Source: Rhizobium sp. ZPR4 (GTDB lineage: Bacteria; Pseudomonadota; Alphaproteobacteria; Rhizobiales; Rhizobiaceae). Taken from it: a stretch of 64,000 nt of DNA. Each line of letters begins with the position of its first letter. Position 1 is the stretch's first letter. A program made the translations under genes and the position numbers. The stretch covers positions 1,674,001-1,738,000 of the forward strand of contig NZ_CP157967.1 in NCBI RefSeq assembly GCF_040215725.1, read 5' to 3'. Under the pieces are notes generated by a model. That model worked only from the letters and a program-made list of their open reading frames with translations. It was not told the origin of the DNA and made no database searches. This document shows positions 27,082 to 36,191 of this stretch, one piece after another.

Positions 27082-27554
27082 GCAAACGATCGACAGACCA
27101 TACGACCATCACCATAGAGCGCCATTTCAAGGCACCGCTATCGAAGGTCTTCAACGCCTGGGCAACCCCCGAGCAGAAGCGGCAATGGTTTGCCTGTCAT
27201 GAAGGCTGGAAGCCGCTGGAATTCCAGCTCGATTTCCGCACCGGCGGCAGCGAGAGCAATCGCGTCGCCTCGGCGGATGGCGTCGTGCATGCCTATCAGG
27301 CGCGCTATATCGACGTCATCCAGAACGAGCGCTTCATCTATGCCTTCGACATGATGCTCGACGACCTCAGAATTTCCGTCTCGCTGGCAACGGTCAACTT
27401 CGCCTCCGAGCCCGGCGGCACGAGGATGACCTTCGTCGAACAGGTCGTCTTTCTTGACGGCTACAGCGATAACGGCTCGCGCCTCATGGGCACGGAAATC
27501 GGCTTCGACAATCTCCGACTTTTCGTCGAGGCCGACGATGCGAGAGTGAATTAG
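27078..27554 (+). CDS. SRPBCC/AHSA1-family protein
   Basis: This 158-residue protein has the START-like fold of the AHSA1 group: [28 protein letters not shown] in adjacent pieces, a central beta-sheet, and the C-terminal [21 protein letters not shown] helix. Such proteins bind small hydrophobic ligands in a deep pocket. The start ATG overlaps the regulator stop as ATGA. The gene ends 4 bp inside the convergent ssuB gene. With gst and the ArsR-type regulator it looks like a small ligand-sensing or detoxification operon. Confidence 0.88.
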   Translation: MSKRSTDHTTITIERHFKAPLSKVFNAWATPEQKRQWFACHEGWKPLEFQLDFRTGGSESNRVASADGVVHAYQARYIDVIQNERFIYAFDMMLDDLRISVSLATVNFASEPGGTRMTFVEQVVFLDGYSDNGSRLMGTEIGFDNLRLFVEADDARVN

Positions 27555-28351
27555 CCCCGCGCATCGCCGAGGATGGCCGCGAGCAGCTGCCCTTCAAGGT
27601 CCGCCAAGGCCGGGTTGCCGTGGCGGCGCGGATGCGGATGGGGAATGTCGAGATCGAGCACGATCCGGCCCTCATCCAGCACCACGACGCGATCGGCCAG
27701 ATGCACGGCCTCGCTGACGTCGTGCGTGACAAGCACGGCGGTAAAGCCGAGTTCGCGCCAGACGCGGTTCAGCAATTCCTGCATGCTGATGCGGGTCAGG
27801 GCATCTAGCGCACCGAGCGGCTCATCAAGTGCGAGGATACCGGGCCTGCTGACGAGCGCTCGGGCAAGCGCCACGCGCTGCTTCTGGCCGCCGGAAAGAC
27901 TGGAGGGCCATTCACCGGCTTTCTCGGCCAGCTGCACCTCGGAAAGAACGGAAGCCGTTTCCTTACGCGAGATATCCTGTGGTACGCCCTCGCCCAGCCC
28001 GACCGCGACATTGTCGGCGACGGAAAACCAGGGCAACAGGCGTGGCTCCTGAAAGACGATGCGCGTATTCAGCCGTGCGTCGCTGCCATCAGCCGCCTCG
28101 AACCGAAGATGACCTGTACTCGGCTCTTCCAGCCCCATCAGGATACGCAGCAGCGTGCTCTTGCCGCAACCGCTCTTGCCGATGACGGCGACGAACTGGC
28201 CGGCGGGAATATCGAGATCGATACCGCGCAGGACACGGTTGTTGCCGAAACTCTTCTCCAGTCCCTTGATATGGATGGCTGCAGCACCCGCAACCTGCGA
28301 AGCAGCGTTCTCGGCTTTGGACCGTGGGCGTTCGAGTGTGTTGACGCTCAT
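27551..28351 (-). CDS. ssuB: Aliphatic sulfonate ABC transporter ATP-binding protein
   Basis: This 266-residue ATPase energises sulfonate import. Walker [10 protein letters not shown] is at 58-66, the signature LSGGQ at 152-156 and Walker B ILALDEP at 172-178. The specific SsuB resemblance lies in [16 protein letters not shown] and the neighbouring ssuC, ssuD and ssuA genes. The ATG at 28351 follows GAGGAG. It is the last gene of the leftward cluster and its 3' end overlaps the convergent AHSA1 gene by 4 bp. Confidence 0.93.
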   Translation of the reverse strand: MSVNTLERPRSKAENAASQVAGAAAIHIKGLEKSFGNNRVLRGIDLDIPAGQFVAVIGKSGCGKSTLLRILMGLEEPSTGHLRFEAADGSDARLNTRIVFQEPRLLPWFSVADNVAVGLGEGVPQDISRKETASVLSEVQLAEKAGEWPSSLSGGQKQRVALARALVSRPGILALDEPLGALDALTRISMQELLNRVWRELGFTAVLVTHDVSEAVHLADRVVVLDEGRIVLDLDIPHPHPRRHGNPALADLEGQLLAAILGDARG

Positions 28352-28361
28352 GGCAGGCTCC

Positions 28362-29198
28362 TCAATTCTGATAGGCCGGGTTCCAGCGCAAGGCTCTGCG
28401 CTCGATCGCCCGCGCGACGACATCGGCGAGCTTGCCGAGGATGGCGTAGATGACCAGCGTCAGGACGACGACATCGGTCATGCCGAACTCGCGGGCATTG
28501 TTGGCCATGTAGCCGATGCCTGACGATGCCGCGATCGATTCAGCGACGATGAGCGTCAGCCACATGATGCCGAGGGCGAAGCGCAGGCCGACGAGGATGG
28601 ATGGAAGCGCGCCCGGAAAGATGACCTTCCGGAACAGCGTCCAGTTGCTCATGCCATAGACCCGCCCCATCTCGATCAGCCCGCGATCGACATTGCGCAC
28701 GCCGTGATAGGTGTTGAGATAGATCGGGAAAAGCACGCCGAGTGCCGTCAGGAACAGCTTCGATTCCTCGCCGATCCCGAACCAGAGAATGACGAGCGGC
28801 ACCATGGCAAGATGCGGAATGGTGCGCAGCATCTGCAGCGTCGTGTCGGTCAGCTGCTCCGAAAGCCTGGACACACCGTTGGCGATGCCCAGGAGAAAGC
28901 CGATCGAGCCGCCGACCAGCAGGCCGGCAAAAGCGCGGCCGGCGCTGACGAGGATATTGTTCGGCAGCTGGCCGGAGATCGTGGTCTGCCAGAAGGCGAC
29001 CACGACTGCCGCCGGCGACGGCATGATGCGGGTGGAGATCCAGCCGAACGACGAGCCGAGCTGCCATGCCGCAATGACGACGACAGGCAGCAGGAAGGGC
29101 AGAAATCTCTGAAGCGAGATGGCCTGCCGTGCTGCCTTGGCTGGACGCGTGCGGCGTTCCGAGCCTACGTGGACGAAGGATGTGTCGAATGCCGACAT
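28362..29198 (-). CDS. ssuC: Aliphatic sulfonate ABC transporter permease
   Basis: This 278-residue inner-membrane protein of the BPD transport family has about six membrane segments. Landmarks are [48 protein letters not shown] in pieces, and an EAA-like loop near [17 protein letters not shown]. The C-terminal part [19 protein letters not shown] matches SsuC/TauC proteins. It follows ssuD by 24 bp and precedes ssuB by 10 bp. A GGGAG ribosome site precedes the ATG. Confidence 0.92.
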   Translation of the reverse strand: MSAFDTSFVHVGSERRTRPAKAARQAISLQRFLPFLLPVVVIAAWQLGSSFGWISTRIMPSPAAVVVAFWQTTISGQLPNNILVSAGRAFAGLLVGGSIGFLLGIANGVSRLSEQLTDTTLQMLRTIPHLAMVPLVILWFGIGEESKLFLTALGVLFPIYLNTYHGVRNVDRGLIEMGRVYGMSNWTLFRKVIFPGALPSILVGLRFALGIMWLTLIVAESIAASSGIGYMANNAREFGMTDVVVLTLVIYAILGKLADVVARAIERRALRWNPAYQN

Positions 29199-29222
29199 GA
29201 GGATCTCCCTTCCGAGGTGGCG

Positions 29223-30398
29223 TTAAGAGCCGGAAACGACCTTCAGATTGCCGCCGTGGCTGCCGCCGGCGAAGATCTGCTTGGCGCCGAACTCGTTGCG
29301 GAACCCGGCGCGCTGCTCGTCACGCTTCAATCCCAGTTCGGGGAACAGAAGCTCTGCCACACGATAGGCTTCTTCCAGATGCGGATAGCCGGAGCCGATG
29401 ACAGTTTCGATGCCAAGCTCCTGATATTCGCGCAGCCTTGCGGCCACCGTCTTGGGAGAACCGACCAGAGCCGTACCGGCACCAGCACGGACCAGCCCGA
29501 CGCCGGCCCAGAGGTTCGGCGACACTTCCAGCTTGTCGCGCCGGCCGCCATGCAGCGCCGCCATGCGCTTCTGCCCGACCGAATCGGACTGTTTGACGAA
29601 CTGTTCCTGCGCCTCGCGGATCGTCTCGTCATCGAGCTTGGAAATCAGCTTGTCGGCCGCTGCCCATGCCTCCTCATCCGTCTCGCGGACAATGAAATGC
29701 AGGCGGATGCCAAAGCTGACCTCGCGGCCGCGCTTGGCCGCCGCCGCCCGCACTTTTGCAATTTTCTCAGCCACCTGCGCCGGCGGCTCGCCCCACGTCA
29801 GATATTTGTCGACGCGGCCGACTGAAAACTCGATGCCGGCATCGGAGGAGCCACCAAAATAAAGCGGCGGACGCGGCGATTGCACCGGCGGTAGGCCAAG
29901 CCTTGCATTGGTCGCCTTGATATACTTGCCCTCGAAAGTCGACGATCCCGTCTCCAGCAATTCCTCCCAGACATGAAAGAATTCATCGGCATGGGCATAA
30001 CGCTCGTCATGCTCGAGATGAATGCCGTCGCCGGCGAGCTCGGCCGGGCTGCCGCCAACGACGATGTTGAGTAGCACGCGGCCATTCGAGACACGATCGA
30101 GCGTGGAGGCAAGACGGGCATAATAGGCCGGCGACGCCGTACCGGGACGGATCGCCACCAGGAACTTCAGCTTCTGCGTATGGGCCGAAAGTGCGGCCGC
30201 CGTCACGAAAGACTCTTCGCAGGAGACACCCGTCGGAAGCAGCACGCCGGTATAACCAAGCCGATCGACCGCCTGCGCGATCTGCTGGAGATAGCCGATC
30301 TCCGGGCCACGATTGAGATCGGTCGTGCCGAGATAGGTGCCGTCACCGGAGGTCGGAATGAACCAAAGGAAATCGATGGGTTTTGCGGTCGCGGTCAT
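29223..30398 (-). CDS. ssuD: FMNH2-dependent alkanesulfonate monooxygenase
   Basis: This 391-residue luciferase-fold enzyme releases sulfite from alkanesulfonates, using FMNH2 supplied by a separate reductase. Landmarks are [53 protein letters not shown] and [13 protein letters not shown]. The length is close to E. coli SsuD (381). The ATG at 30398 sets homology at once. No ssuE flavin reductase gene lies in the cluster, so the reductase must be elsewhere. A 193-bp gap separates it from ssuA and contains a motif shared with the ssuA promoter region, so ssuD-ssuC-ssuB likely has its own promoter. Confidence 0.93.
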   Translation of the reverse strand: MTATAKPIDFLWFIPTSGDGTYLGTTDLNRGPEIGYLQQIAQAVDRLGYTGVLLPTGVSCEESFVTAAALSAHTQKLKFLVAIRPGTASPAYYARLASTLDRVSNGRVLLNIVVGGSPAELAGDGIHLEHDERYAHADEFFHVWEELLETGSSTFEGKYIKATNARLGLPPVQSPRPPLYFGGSSDAGIEFSVGRVDKYLTWGEPPAQVAEKIAKVRAAAAKRGREVSFGIRLHFIVRETDEEAWAAADKLISKLDDETIREAQEQFVKQSDSVGQKRMAALHGGRRDKLEVSPNLWAGVGLVRAGAGTALVGSPKTVAARLREYQELGIETVIGSGYPHLEEAYRVAELLFPELGLKRDEQRAGFRNEFGAKQIFAGGSHGGNLKVVSGS

Positions 30399-30475
30399 GA
30401 AGCTTTCCTGCTTTCTGGATGCGCGTGGTCGGGAGCCACTCCCGATGTTCGACCCGGATAGTGACATAGACTATT

Positions 30476-30489
30476 GATTATATCGACAA
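30476..30489 (-). promoter_or_regulatory. Shared ssu promoter element, copy before ssuD
   Basis: The 14-bp string GATTATATCGACAA (plus strand) also occurs exactly before ssuA. Read on the minus strand it contains TATAAT, a plausible -10 box, 78-91 bp before the ssuD ATG. No good -35 box stands 17 bp upstream, which would fit an activator-dependent promoter. Confidence 0.55.
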
Positions 30490-30591
30490 TATGGATTTTC
30501 TAATCGCCTGTGTTTGACGAAATATTTTTGCCGATAAAGGCCGCGTCCGTAGTGTTTCGGGCGCGGACGATATCTACAGGCTTTGTCAGCC

Positions 30592-31560
30592 TCAGCTCGC
30601 CTTCGGCCGCCAGACAATGTCCGTGACGTTGAGCTTCTTCGGAACGATGCCGAGATTATAGAATTCGTCGGCCAATCCCTGCTGATAGGCCACCGCCGCG
30701 TCGGTGATGGTCGAAACACCGCCGAGATCGGCGCCTGGACGCGTCAGCGTCACCCGCGTCACCTCGGCTGGAACGCCGGTGATTTCGGACAAGGCAGTGA
30801 TCGTACCATCCAAGTTCGATTGCGCCGCCGCTCCCACCTTGGCCAGTTCATCGATGACATCGACGATGACCTGCGGATTGTCCTTGGTAAAATCGCCGTT
30901 CGCCAGGAAATAGCTGAAGGAATCGACGATGCCGCGCGCAGTCGCAAGGATACGCGTATCCGGATCCGCCTCGGCAATGGCAAGATAGGGGTCCCAGATC
31001 GACCAGGCGTCGATCGCGCCTGTCTTGAACGCGGCAGATGCATCCGGTGGGGCGAGATCGAGCGGCTGAATATCGTTGATCGTCAGCCCGCCCTTGCGCA
31101 GCGCCTTGACGGTGACGTTGTGGGCGCTGGAGCCACGCTTGAAGGCAACCTTCTTTCCCTTGAGATCAGCAAGGGTCTGGATCGGCGAATCCTTGCGCAC
31201 GAGAATGGCGGAACTTTCGGGACTGCCGGTATAAAGGCCGACATAGAGCAGATTGCCATTGGCAGCCTGTGCGAAGAGCGGCGGCACGTCGCCCGTAGCA
31301 CCGAAATCGAGCGCACCGGCACCGAGAGCTTCGAGCAGCGGCGGACCGGATGTGAATTCCGACCATTCGACCGAAATGCCGCGATCGGAGAGCCGCTTTT
31401 CCAGTGCCCCCTTGCGCTTGGCCAATGCCAGGACGCCATTCTTCTGCCAGCCGATCCGAAGCGTCGTCGCAGCTGCCGCCCGCGCCGGCCGGATGGAAGG
31501 CAATGCAAAGGCAGCCGCCGTGGCGCCGAGAAGGCCGAGTGTCTGTCTGCGCGAAATCAT
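30592..31560 (-). CDS. ssuA: Aliphatic sulfonate ABC transporter substrate-binding protein
   Basis: This protein of 322 residues from the ATG at 31560 has a signal peptide with a Tat-like start (SRRQTLGLLGATAAAFALPS). The mature part follows the SsuA family: LRIGWQKNGVLALAKRKGALEKRL in pieces, FGATGDVPPLFAQA, FKRGSSAHNVTVKAL and DAWSIWDPYLA. It captures sulfonates in the periplasm for SsuC-SsuB. An alternative ATG six codons upstream at 31578 has GAGG before it and cannot be excluded. It is the first gene of the leftward cluster. Confidence 0.9.
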   Translation of the reverse strand: MISRRQTLGLLGATAAAFALPSIRPARAAAATTLRIGWQKNGVLALAKRKGALEKRLSDRGISVEWSEFTSGPPLLEALGAGALDFGATGDVPPLFAQAANGNLLYVGLYTGSPESSAILVRKDSPIQTLADLKGKKVAFKRGSSAHNVTVKALRKGGLTINDIQPLDLAPPDASAAFKTGAIDAWSIWDPYLAIAEADPDTRILATARGIVDSFSYFLANGDFTKDNPQVIVDVIDELAKVGAAAQSNLDGTITALSEITGVPAEVTRVTLTRPGADLGGVSTITDAAVAYQQGLADEFYNLGIVPKKLNVTDIVWRPKAS

Positions 31561-31640
31561 CGAAGATCCCTTTTTCATGAGGCCTCGGCGCTTCCGCCAC
31601 CATCGGCTCGTTGTCGATGGCTTAAGATCGCAAATCCATA

Positions 31641-31654
31641 GATTATATCGACAA
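31641..31654 (-). promoter_or_regulatory. Shared ssu promoter element, copy before ssuA
   Basis: This copy of GATTATATCGACAA is identical to the one at 30476-30489 and in the same orientation, 81-94 bp before the ssuA ATG. On the minus strand the shared part extends beyond TATAATC as (A/T)AT(A/G)G. Confidence 0.55.
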
Positions 31655-31827
31655 AGGATATTATGAAGATTCGCGCCAACAACGAAATTCCATTCCCACA
31701 TTAGCAAAAAACAGAAATCAGATTTCAAATCATATGCCATGGTGACAAGTTGCCCGACAAATCGGTCTTTCGTCCCCCTGGCCTTTCCGCTAAGCCTTCG
31801 AAACAAATTCGGTCAGGGAGTTATGAA

Positions 31828-32700
31828 ATGGCAAAGGTCTCGTTCATCGGCATGGGCGTCATGGGTTATCCCATGGCCGGGCATTTGAAGGTCAAGGGCG
31901 GGCATGACGTCACTGTCTATAACCGCACCGTCGCCAAGGCCGAGGCCTGGGCCAGGCAATATGACGGCAAATTCGCCACTACCCCGGCTGAAGCCGCTGC
32001 AGGCGCCGACTTCGTCTTCACCTGCGTCGGCAATGATGACGACCTGCGCTCGGTGACCACGGGCGAGAACGGCGTCCTTTCAACCATGAAAGCCGGCGCA
32101 ATACTCATCGACAATACGACCGCAAGCGCCGAAGTCGCCCGCGAACTCTATGCCGCCGCCAAGGAAAAGGGTGTCGACTTCATCGACGCTCCGGTCTCCG
32201 GCGGACAGGCAGGTGCCGAAAATGGCGTACTGACCGTCATGTGCGGCGGCGATGAAGCCGTGTTCGAGAAGGCCCGCCCCGTGATCGACGCCTATGCCCG
32301 CATGGTCGGCCTGATGGGATCGGTCGGCGCCGGTCAGCTGACCAAGATGATCAACCAGATCTGCATCGCCGGTATCGTCCAGGGCCTGGCCGAAGGCATT
32401 CACTTCGGTAAGCAGGCCGGCCTCGATATCGAAAAGGTCGTTGAGGTCATTTCCAAGGGGGCTGCCGGCTCCTGGCAGATGGAAAACCGCCACAAGACGA
32501 TGAATTCAGGCAAATATGATTTCGGCTTTGCGGTCGACTGGATGCGCAAGGATCTCGGCATCGTGCTGGAGGAAGCCCGCCGCAACCAAGCCAAGCTGCC
32601 GCTCACGGCGCTTGTCGACCAGTTCTACGGCGATGTCCAGGCGATGGGAGGCAACCGTTGGGATACCTCCTCGCTGCTCGCGCGCCTGGACAAGAAGTAA
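31828..32700 (+). CDS. NAD(P)-dependent beta-hydroxyacid dehydrogenase (3-hydroxyisobutyrate dehydrogenase / tartronate semialdehyde reductase family)
   Basis: This 290-residue enzyme has an N-terminal Rossmann domain (IGMGVMGYPM, 7-16), the substrate motif DAPVSGGQAGAENG from 120, and the catalytic lysine region GAGQLTKMINQ with Lys173 and Asn176. The C-terminal helical domain is complete. Family members oxidise 3-hydroxyisobutyrate or reduce tartronate semialdehyde and related acids; sequence alone does not separate these. The ATG at 31828 was chosen by homology. It is divergent from ssuA and convergent with the Lrp-type gene. Confidence 0.88.
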   Translation: MAKVSFIGMGVMGYPMAGHLKVKGGHDVTVYNRTVAKAEAWARQYDGKFATTPAEAAAGADFVFTCVGNDDDLRSVTTGENGVLSTMKAGAILIDNTTASAEVARELYAAAKEKGVDFIDAPVSGGQAGAENGVLTVMCGGDEAVFEKARPVIDAYARMVGLMGSVGAGQLTKMINQICIAGIVQGLAEGIHFGKQAGLDIEKVVEVISKGAAGSWQMENRHKTMNSGKYDFGFAVDWMRKDLGIVLEEARRNQAKLPLTALVDQFYGDVQAMGGNRWDTSSLLARLDKK

Positions 32701-32723
32701 CAGCCGCAAATCGGCGGCATCTG

Positions 32724-32751
32724 CTGAGCGCCCCTTTAAAGCGGCGCTCAG
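32724..32751. terminator. Hairpin between convergent genes
   Basis: Perfect 9-bp arms (CTGAGCGCC, 32724-32732, and GGCGCTCAG, 32743-32751) close a 10-nt centre that itself contains CTTTAAAG. It lies between two convergent stops and probably ends both transcripts, although T tracts are short. Confidence 0.6.
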
Positions 32752-32757
32752 TTCATA

Positions 32758-33246
32758 TCAGTCCTCGTTGGACTTGGCATTTTCCAGCAACATGTAATCG
32801 AGCGGCAGTTCCGTCGAATACTTGATCTGCTCCATCGCAAAAGCCGAAGAGACGTCGCGGATTTCGATCTTGGCGATCATGCGCTTGTAGAAGGCGTCGT
32901 AAGCCGCGATGTCCGGAACGACGACACGCAGCAGATAGTCGACATCGCCGCTCATGCGATAGAATTCGACCACTTCTGGGAAATCGGCGATCACTTCCGA
33001 AAAGCGCTTCAGCCATTCGATGGAGTGGCTGTTGGTGCGGATCGAAACGAAAACCGTGACCTTGGTGTTGACCTTTTCAGGGTCGAGCAGCGCCACGCGG
33101 CGGCGAATGACACCGTCTTCTTCCATCTTCTGGATGCGGCGCCAGCATGGCGTCGTCGACAGCCCAACCTTCTTGGCGAGGTCGGCCACGGCCAGAGTGG
33201 AATCCTCCTGCAGCAGGCGCAGGATTTTGCGGTCTAGACGGTCCAT
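32758..33246 (-). CDS. Lrp/AsnC-family transcriptional regulator
   Basis: This 162-residue protein has the AsnC-type helix-turn-helix (DRLDRKILRLLQEDSTLAVADLAKKVGLSTTPCWRRIQKM in pieces) and the C-terminal ligand/oligomerisation domain with MSGDVDYLLRVVVPDI. Members sense amino acids and form octamers or larger. No amino acid catabolic gene is divergent from it, so its targets are unclear. An inverted repeat lies just upstream and may be its own operator. Confidence 0.9.
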   Translation of the reverse strand: MDRLDRKILRLLQEDSTLAVADLAKKVGLSTTPCWRRIQKMEEDGVIRRRVALLDPEKVNTKVTVFVSIRTNSHSIEWLKRFSEVIADFPEVVEFYRMSGDVDYLLRVVVPDIAAYDAFYKRMIAKIEIRDVSSAFAMEQIKYSTELPLDYMLLENAKSNED

Positions 33247-33268
33247 TAAAGCATCCCTTCGAATTATA

Positions 33269-33299
33269 TTCTCTCTATAGCCTATTTTAAGCGAGAGAA
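33269..33299. promoter_or_regulatory. Inverted repeat before the Lrp-type gene
   Basis: TTCTCTC (33269-33275) and GAGAGAA (33293-33299) are 7-bp inverted arms 17 bp apart, AT-rich between, 23 bp before the lrp-type ATG on the minus strand. Position suggests promoter or autoregulatory site. Confidence 0.35.
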
Positions 33300-33312
33300 A
33301 AGAAACTTTTTC

Positions 33313-33945
33313 TCAAGGAAGCAGGCTTTTCACACGTTGTTGTAATACGGGAAGCAATTCGGCTTCGAACCATGGGTTACGTTTCAGCCAGCCGCTATTG
33401 CGCCAACTCGGATGCGGCAACGGCAGGACCGCCGGCGACCGATTGGTCAGAAGATAGCGCCGCCACTCCGCCACCGTCTCCGTCATCGACCCCATGCGCT
33501 GCGCGCCGAGATGCCACGCCTGCGCATATTGACCGATCGTCAGGATCAGTTCGATCTGCGGCATCGCATCCATGGCCCTTTGACGCCACAATGGCGCGCA
33601 CTCCCTGCGTGGCGGCAGATCGCTTCCCGCCTTGTCATAGCCTGGAAAGCAAAAGCCCATGCCCATTATGGCGAAATGATCCGGATTATAGAAACTCTCG
33701 CGATCCACAGCGAGCCACTGGCGCAAACGGTCGCCCGAGGCATCGTTGAAGGGCAGACCGCTCTCGTGAACGCGCAATCCTGGCGCCTGACCCGCGATCA
33801 GTATCCGTGCGGTCGACGATAGTGTCGCAACCGGACGCGGCTCGTGCGGCAAACGATCCGCCTCGCCTTTGGTCGGCGCATCCCGACAGAGACGACAGGC
33901 CGCAATCGCCGAACGCAGGATCTGCAATTCGCTTTCCTGCTTCAT
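33313..33945 (-). CDS. Uracil-DNA glycosylase family protein, probable Fe-S type
   Basis: This 210-residue protein has the UDG-fold motif GQAPG at 52-56 followed by LPFNDASGDRLRQWL, and a C-terminal PLPHPSWRN segment that matches the second active-site motif. Four cysteines, C17-x2-C20 and C99-x16-C116, are spaced like the 4Fe-4S ligands of family 4/5 enzymes. It probably removes uracil or another damaged base from DNA. The ATG at 33945 overlaps the stop of the upstream nuclease gene as ATGA, so the two are co-translated. Confidence 0.82.
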   Translation of the reverse strand: MKQESELQILRSAIAACRLCRDAPTKGEADRLPHEPRPVATLSSTARILIAGQAPGLRVHESGLPFNDASGDRLRQWLAVDRESFYNPDHFAIMGMGFCFPGYDKAGSDLPPRRECAPLWRQRAMDAMPQIELILTIGQYAQAWHLGAQRMGSMTETVAEWRRYLLTNRSPAVLPLPHPSWRNSGWLKRNPWFEAELLPVLQQRVKSLLP

Positions 33946-34517
33946 GGGGCACTCCATCCGACGAGCTGACGCAAATAGCTGAACAGTCCTGCTATCGGAT
34001 CATTGTCATTGCCACGCGCCATATGTTCCTCGCGCCGATAGTCGCTAGGCCTCTCGAAATCACTGGCCCAAAGCCCGGCTTTCGCCTGCTGCGCGATGCG
34101 TTCCTCGCTCGCATAGGCACCATAGGAAACCGCCATGCCATTGCGCACCATCGCAGCATTGATATCGACATCGCCAGCGACGCATGTCACCAGCAGGCGA
34201 CCATAACGATCCCTCTCCCATCCCCGGCATTCGGGCACCCCGACCTTAATCATTGTGGCAAGCGCCTTGCGTGCTTCTTCACCGCAAGCCCAATCCGCAC
34301 CATTGCGCTGGCAACGCTGCTTAAATTCGGGAGCGTCGATACCCTTCAGCCTCAGGCGCTCGCCATTGGCGGAAAGCGTATCGCCGTCGATGACATAAAA
34401 GCTGCCATTTTGAACGATTTCTGGTCGATTGTTCATCTTCAACGCGAATAATGCAAGAATGGCAAGCAGCGCGAAAGTGGCCACGCCGTCACGAAGCAGG
34501 CGGCCCGACCGCATCAC
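33942..34517 (-). CDS. Membrane-anchored thermonuclease (SNase) family protein
   Basis: This 191-residue protein has an N-terminal membrane anchor or uncleaved signal (VATFALLAILALFALKM) and a staphylococcal-nuclease OB-fold domain. Catalytic landmarks are VIDGDTL, RLKGIDAPE, ERDRYGRLL and AKAGLW, so the active site appears intact. The domain should face the periplasm. The paired cysteines (QRC, WAC, PEC, VTC) may form disulfides there. It is the first gene of a two-gene unit with the uracil-DNA glycosylase. Confidence 0.85.
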   Translation of the reverse strand: MMRSGRLLRDGVATFALLAILALFALKMNNRPEIVQNGSFYVIDGDTLSANGERLRLKGIDAPEFKQRCQRNGADWACGEEARKALATMIKVGVPECRGWERDRYGRLLVTCVAGDVDINAAMVRNGMAVSYGAYASEERIAQQAKAGLWASDFERPSDYRREEHMARGNDNDPIAGLFSYLRQLVGWSAP

Positions 34518-34640
34518 TTTGTTGCCTCCTTTAAGAACAAATCCTTGGCGAAGATGGCAAACAAATCATTTCGGCGCAGCATCTTCTTAAGGTTTGGACG
34601 CTAGTGTGTAGTCTCAGGCAGGCCAAGTTTCAATGTAACC

Positions 34641-36170
34641 ATGAGCACCGGCGTCAGCACATCGACAGATAAAAACATTGTCGACCGATCGCGCAGTCAC
34701 CGTAACCGGGCTGTGTCGAAGGCCGTGCGGCAAACGCGCGAGCGCCTGCAAAGTGGCCATAGCCGCAATTTCGACCGCGAACTGATGATGATGCATATCG
34801 ACACCTTGCGGCAGAGTGCCGCCGTGGTGCCGATCTTCGTCATCGTCGTTGCCGTTCTCGGCGTCTATCTGACGCGTGATGCGGGCATTCTCTTCTGGAC
34901 CATTCCGATCCTGACGGCACATGCGATCAACATGCTGATCGGACGGCGTGCCAAGAAGCAGGAAATGTCAGCCGAAAGCGCCAGAAAATGGCGCCAGCGA
35001 CTATTGCTCGGGCAATTGCTCGTCGGCTTCTGTTGGGCGCTCTTCACCATGCAGAATTGCCCGACCTGCGGCGGCGACAGTTTCGCCTTCTACAAGGGCA
35101 CGACGCTGCTCGTGGCAATCTGCATCACGGCGATGTCCAGCTTCATGCTGCCGCGAGCTGTTCCATTTTCCTTCGCACCGGCGACCGTCGCGCTGGTCGT
35201 GACGGCCATCCTGACGCGAAGACCCTCCGATATTGCACTCACCGCCGCCATTTCGGTGGCCGTGATATTCTTCAGCTTCATCACCAATCGCATGTATCAG
35301 TCCAATCTGAAGATCCTCTTCTTCCAATCGGAAAAGGACGATCTGATCGCCGAGCTGGAAGTCGCAAAATCGATGTCGGATGAGGCGCGCCGGCGTGCCG
35401 AGGAGGCAAACCTTGCCAAATCGCGCTTCCTCGCTTCCATGTCACATGAGCTCAGGACGCCGCTGAACGCGATCCTCGGCTTTTCCGAAGTCATGTCGGC
35501 CGAGGTCATGGGGCCGCTCAACAATCCGACCTATCGCGAATACACCACCGATATTCATCGATCGGGCCAGCACCTGCTCAATCTGATCAACGAAATCCTC
35601 GACCTCTCGCGCATCGAGGCCGGCAAATACGAATTGAACGAGGAAGCGATTTCCCTCCTCGATATTGCCGAGGATTGCATCGGCATGGTGCAGTTGCGCG
35701 CCCGCGCCAAGAACATTTCGATCTCATCGCAATTCGAAGCGCAGCTGCCCTCGGTCTGGGCCGATGAAAAATCGATGCGCCAGGTGATCCTCAATCTTCT
35801 GTCGAATGCGGTGAAATTCACCCCCCAAGGCGGCGAGATCAACGTCAAGGTCGGCTGGACGGCCGGCGGCGGCGAATATGTGGCGATCAAGGACAACGGC
35901 CCGGGCATTCCCGAGGAAGAGATACCAGTCGTGCTGTCAGCCTTCGGCCAGGGTTCCATCGCCATAAAGAGTGCCGAACAGGGCACCGGCCTCGGTCTGC
36001 CCATCGTGCAGGCCATTCTCGCCAAGCACGACGGTCAGTTCATGCTGAAATCCAAGCTGCGGGAAGGCACCGAAGTCATCGCCATCCTGCCGGCCAAGCG
36101 TGTGCTGCAAAGCCTGCCGGCGGTGGAGGACGCCCCCCTTGTCGAGCGGCGCAAGAAGAGCTTCGCTTAA
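34641..36170 (+). CDS. Membrane sensor histidine kinase
   Basis: This 509-residue kinase has about six membrane helices between residues 60 and 215. A coiled linker (MSDEARRRAEEANLAKSRFL) leads to the HisKA domain with the phosphorylated His269 in MSHELRTPLNAILGFSEVM, and a complete HATPase domain (NLLSNAVKF, DNGPGIP, GTGLGLPIV). The H-box resembles that of the alphaproteobacterial DivJ/PleC/PdhS group that controls cell-cycle regulators, but the membrane sensor differs and the assignment is only by motif. No response regulator gene is adjacent, so it is an orphan kinase. The ribosome site is weak. Confidence 0.88.
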   Translation: MSTGVSTSTDKNIVDRSRSHRNRAVSKAVRQTRERLQSGHSRNFDRELMMMHIDTLRQSAAVVPIFVIVVAVLGVYLTRDAGILFWTIPILTAHAINMLIGRRAKKQEMSAESARKWRQRLLLGQLLVGFCWALFTMQNCPTCGGDSFAFYKGTTLLVAICITAMSSFMLPRAVPFSFAPATVALVVTAILTRRPSDIALTAAISVAVIFFSFITNRMYQSNLKILFFQSEKDDLIAELEVAKSMSDEARRRAEEANLAKSRFLASMSHELRTPLNAILGFSEVMSAEVMGPLNNPTYREYTTDIHRSGQHLLNLINEILDLSRIEAGKYELNEEAISLLDIAEDCIGMVQLRARAKNISISSQFEAQLPSVWADEKSMRQVILNLLSNAVKFTPQGGEINVKVGWTAGGGEYVAIKDNGPGIPEEEIPVVLSAFGQGSIAIKSAEQGTGLGLPIVQAILAKHDGQFMLKSKLREGTEVIAILPAKRVLQSLPAVEDAPLVERRKKSFA

Positions 36171-36191
36171 ACGAAGCTCAGGTGCTGGTCT

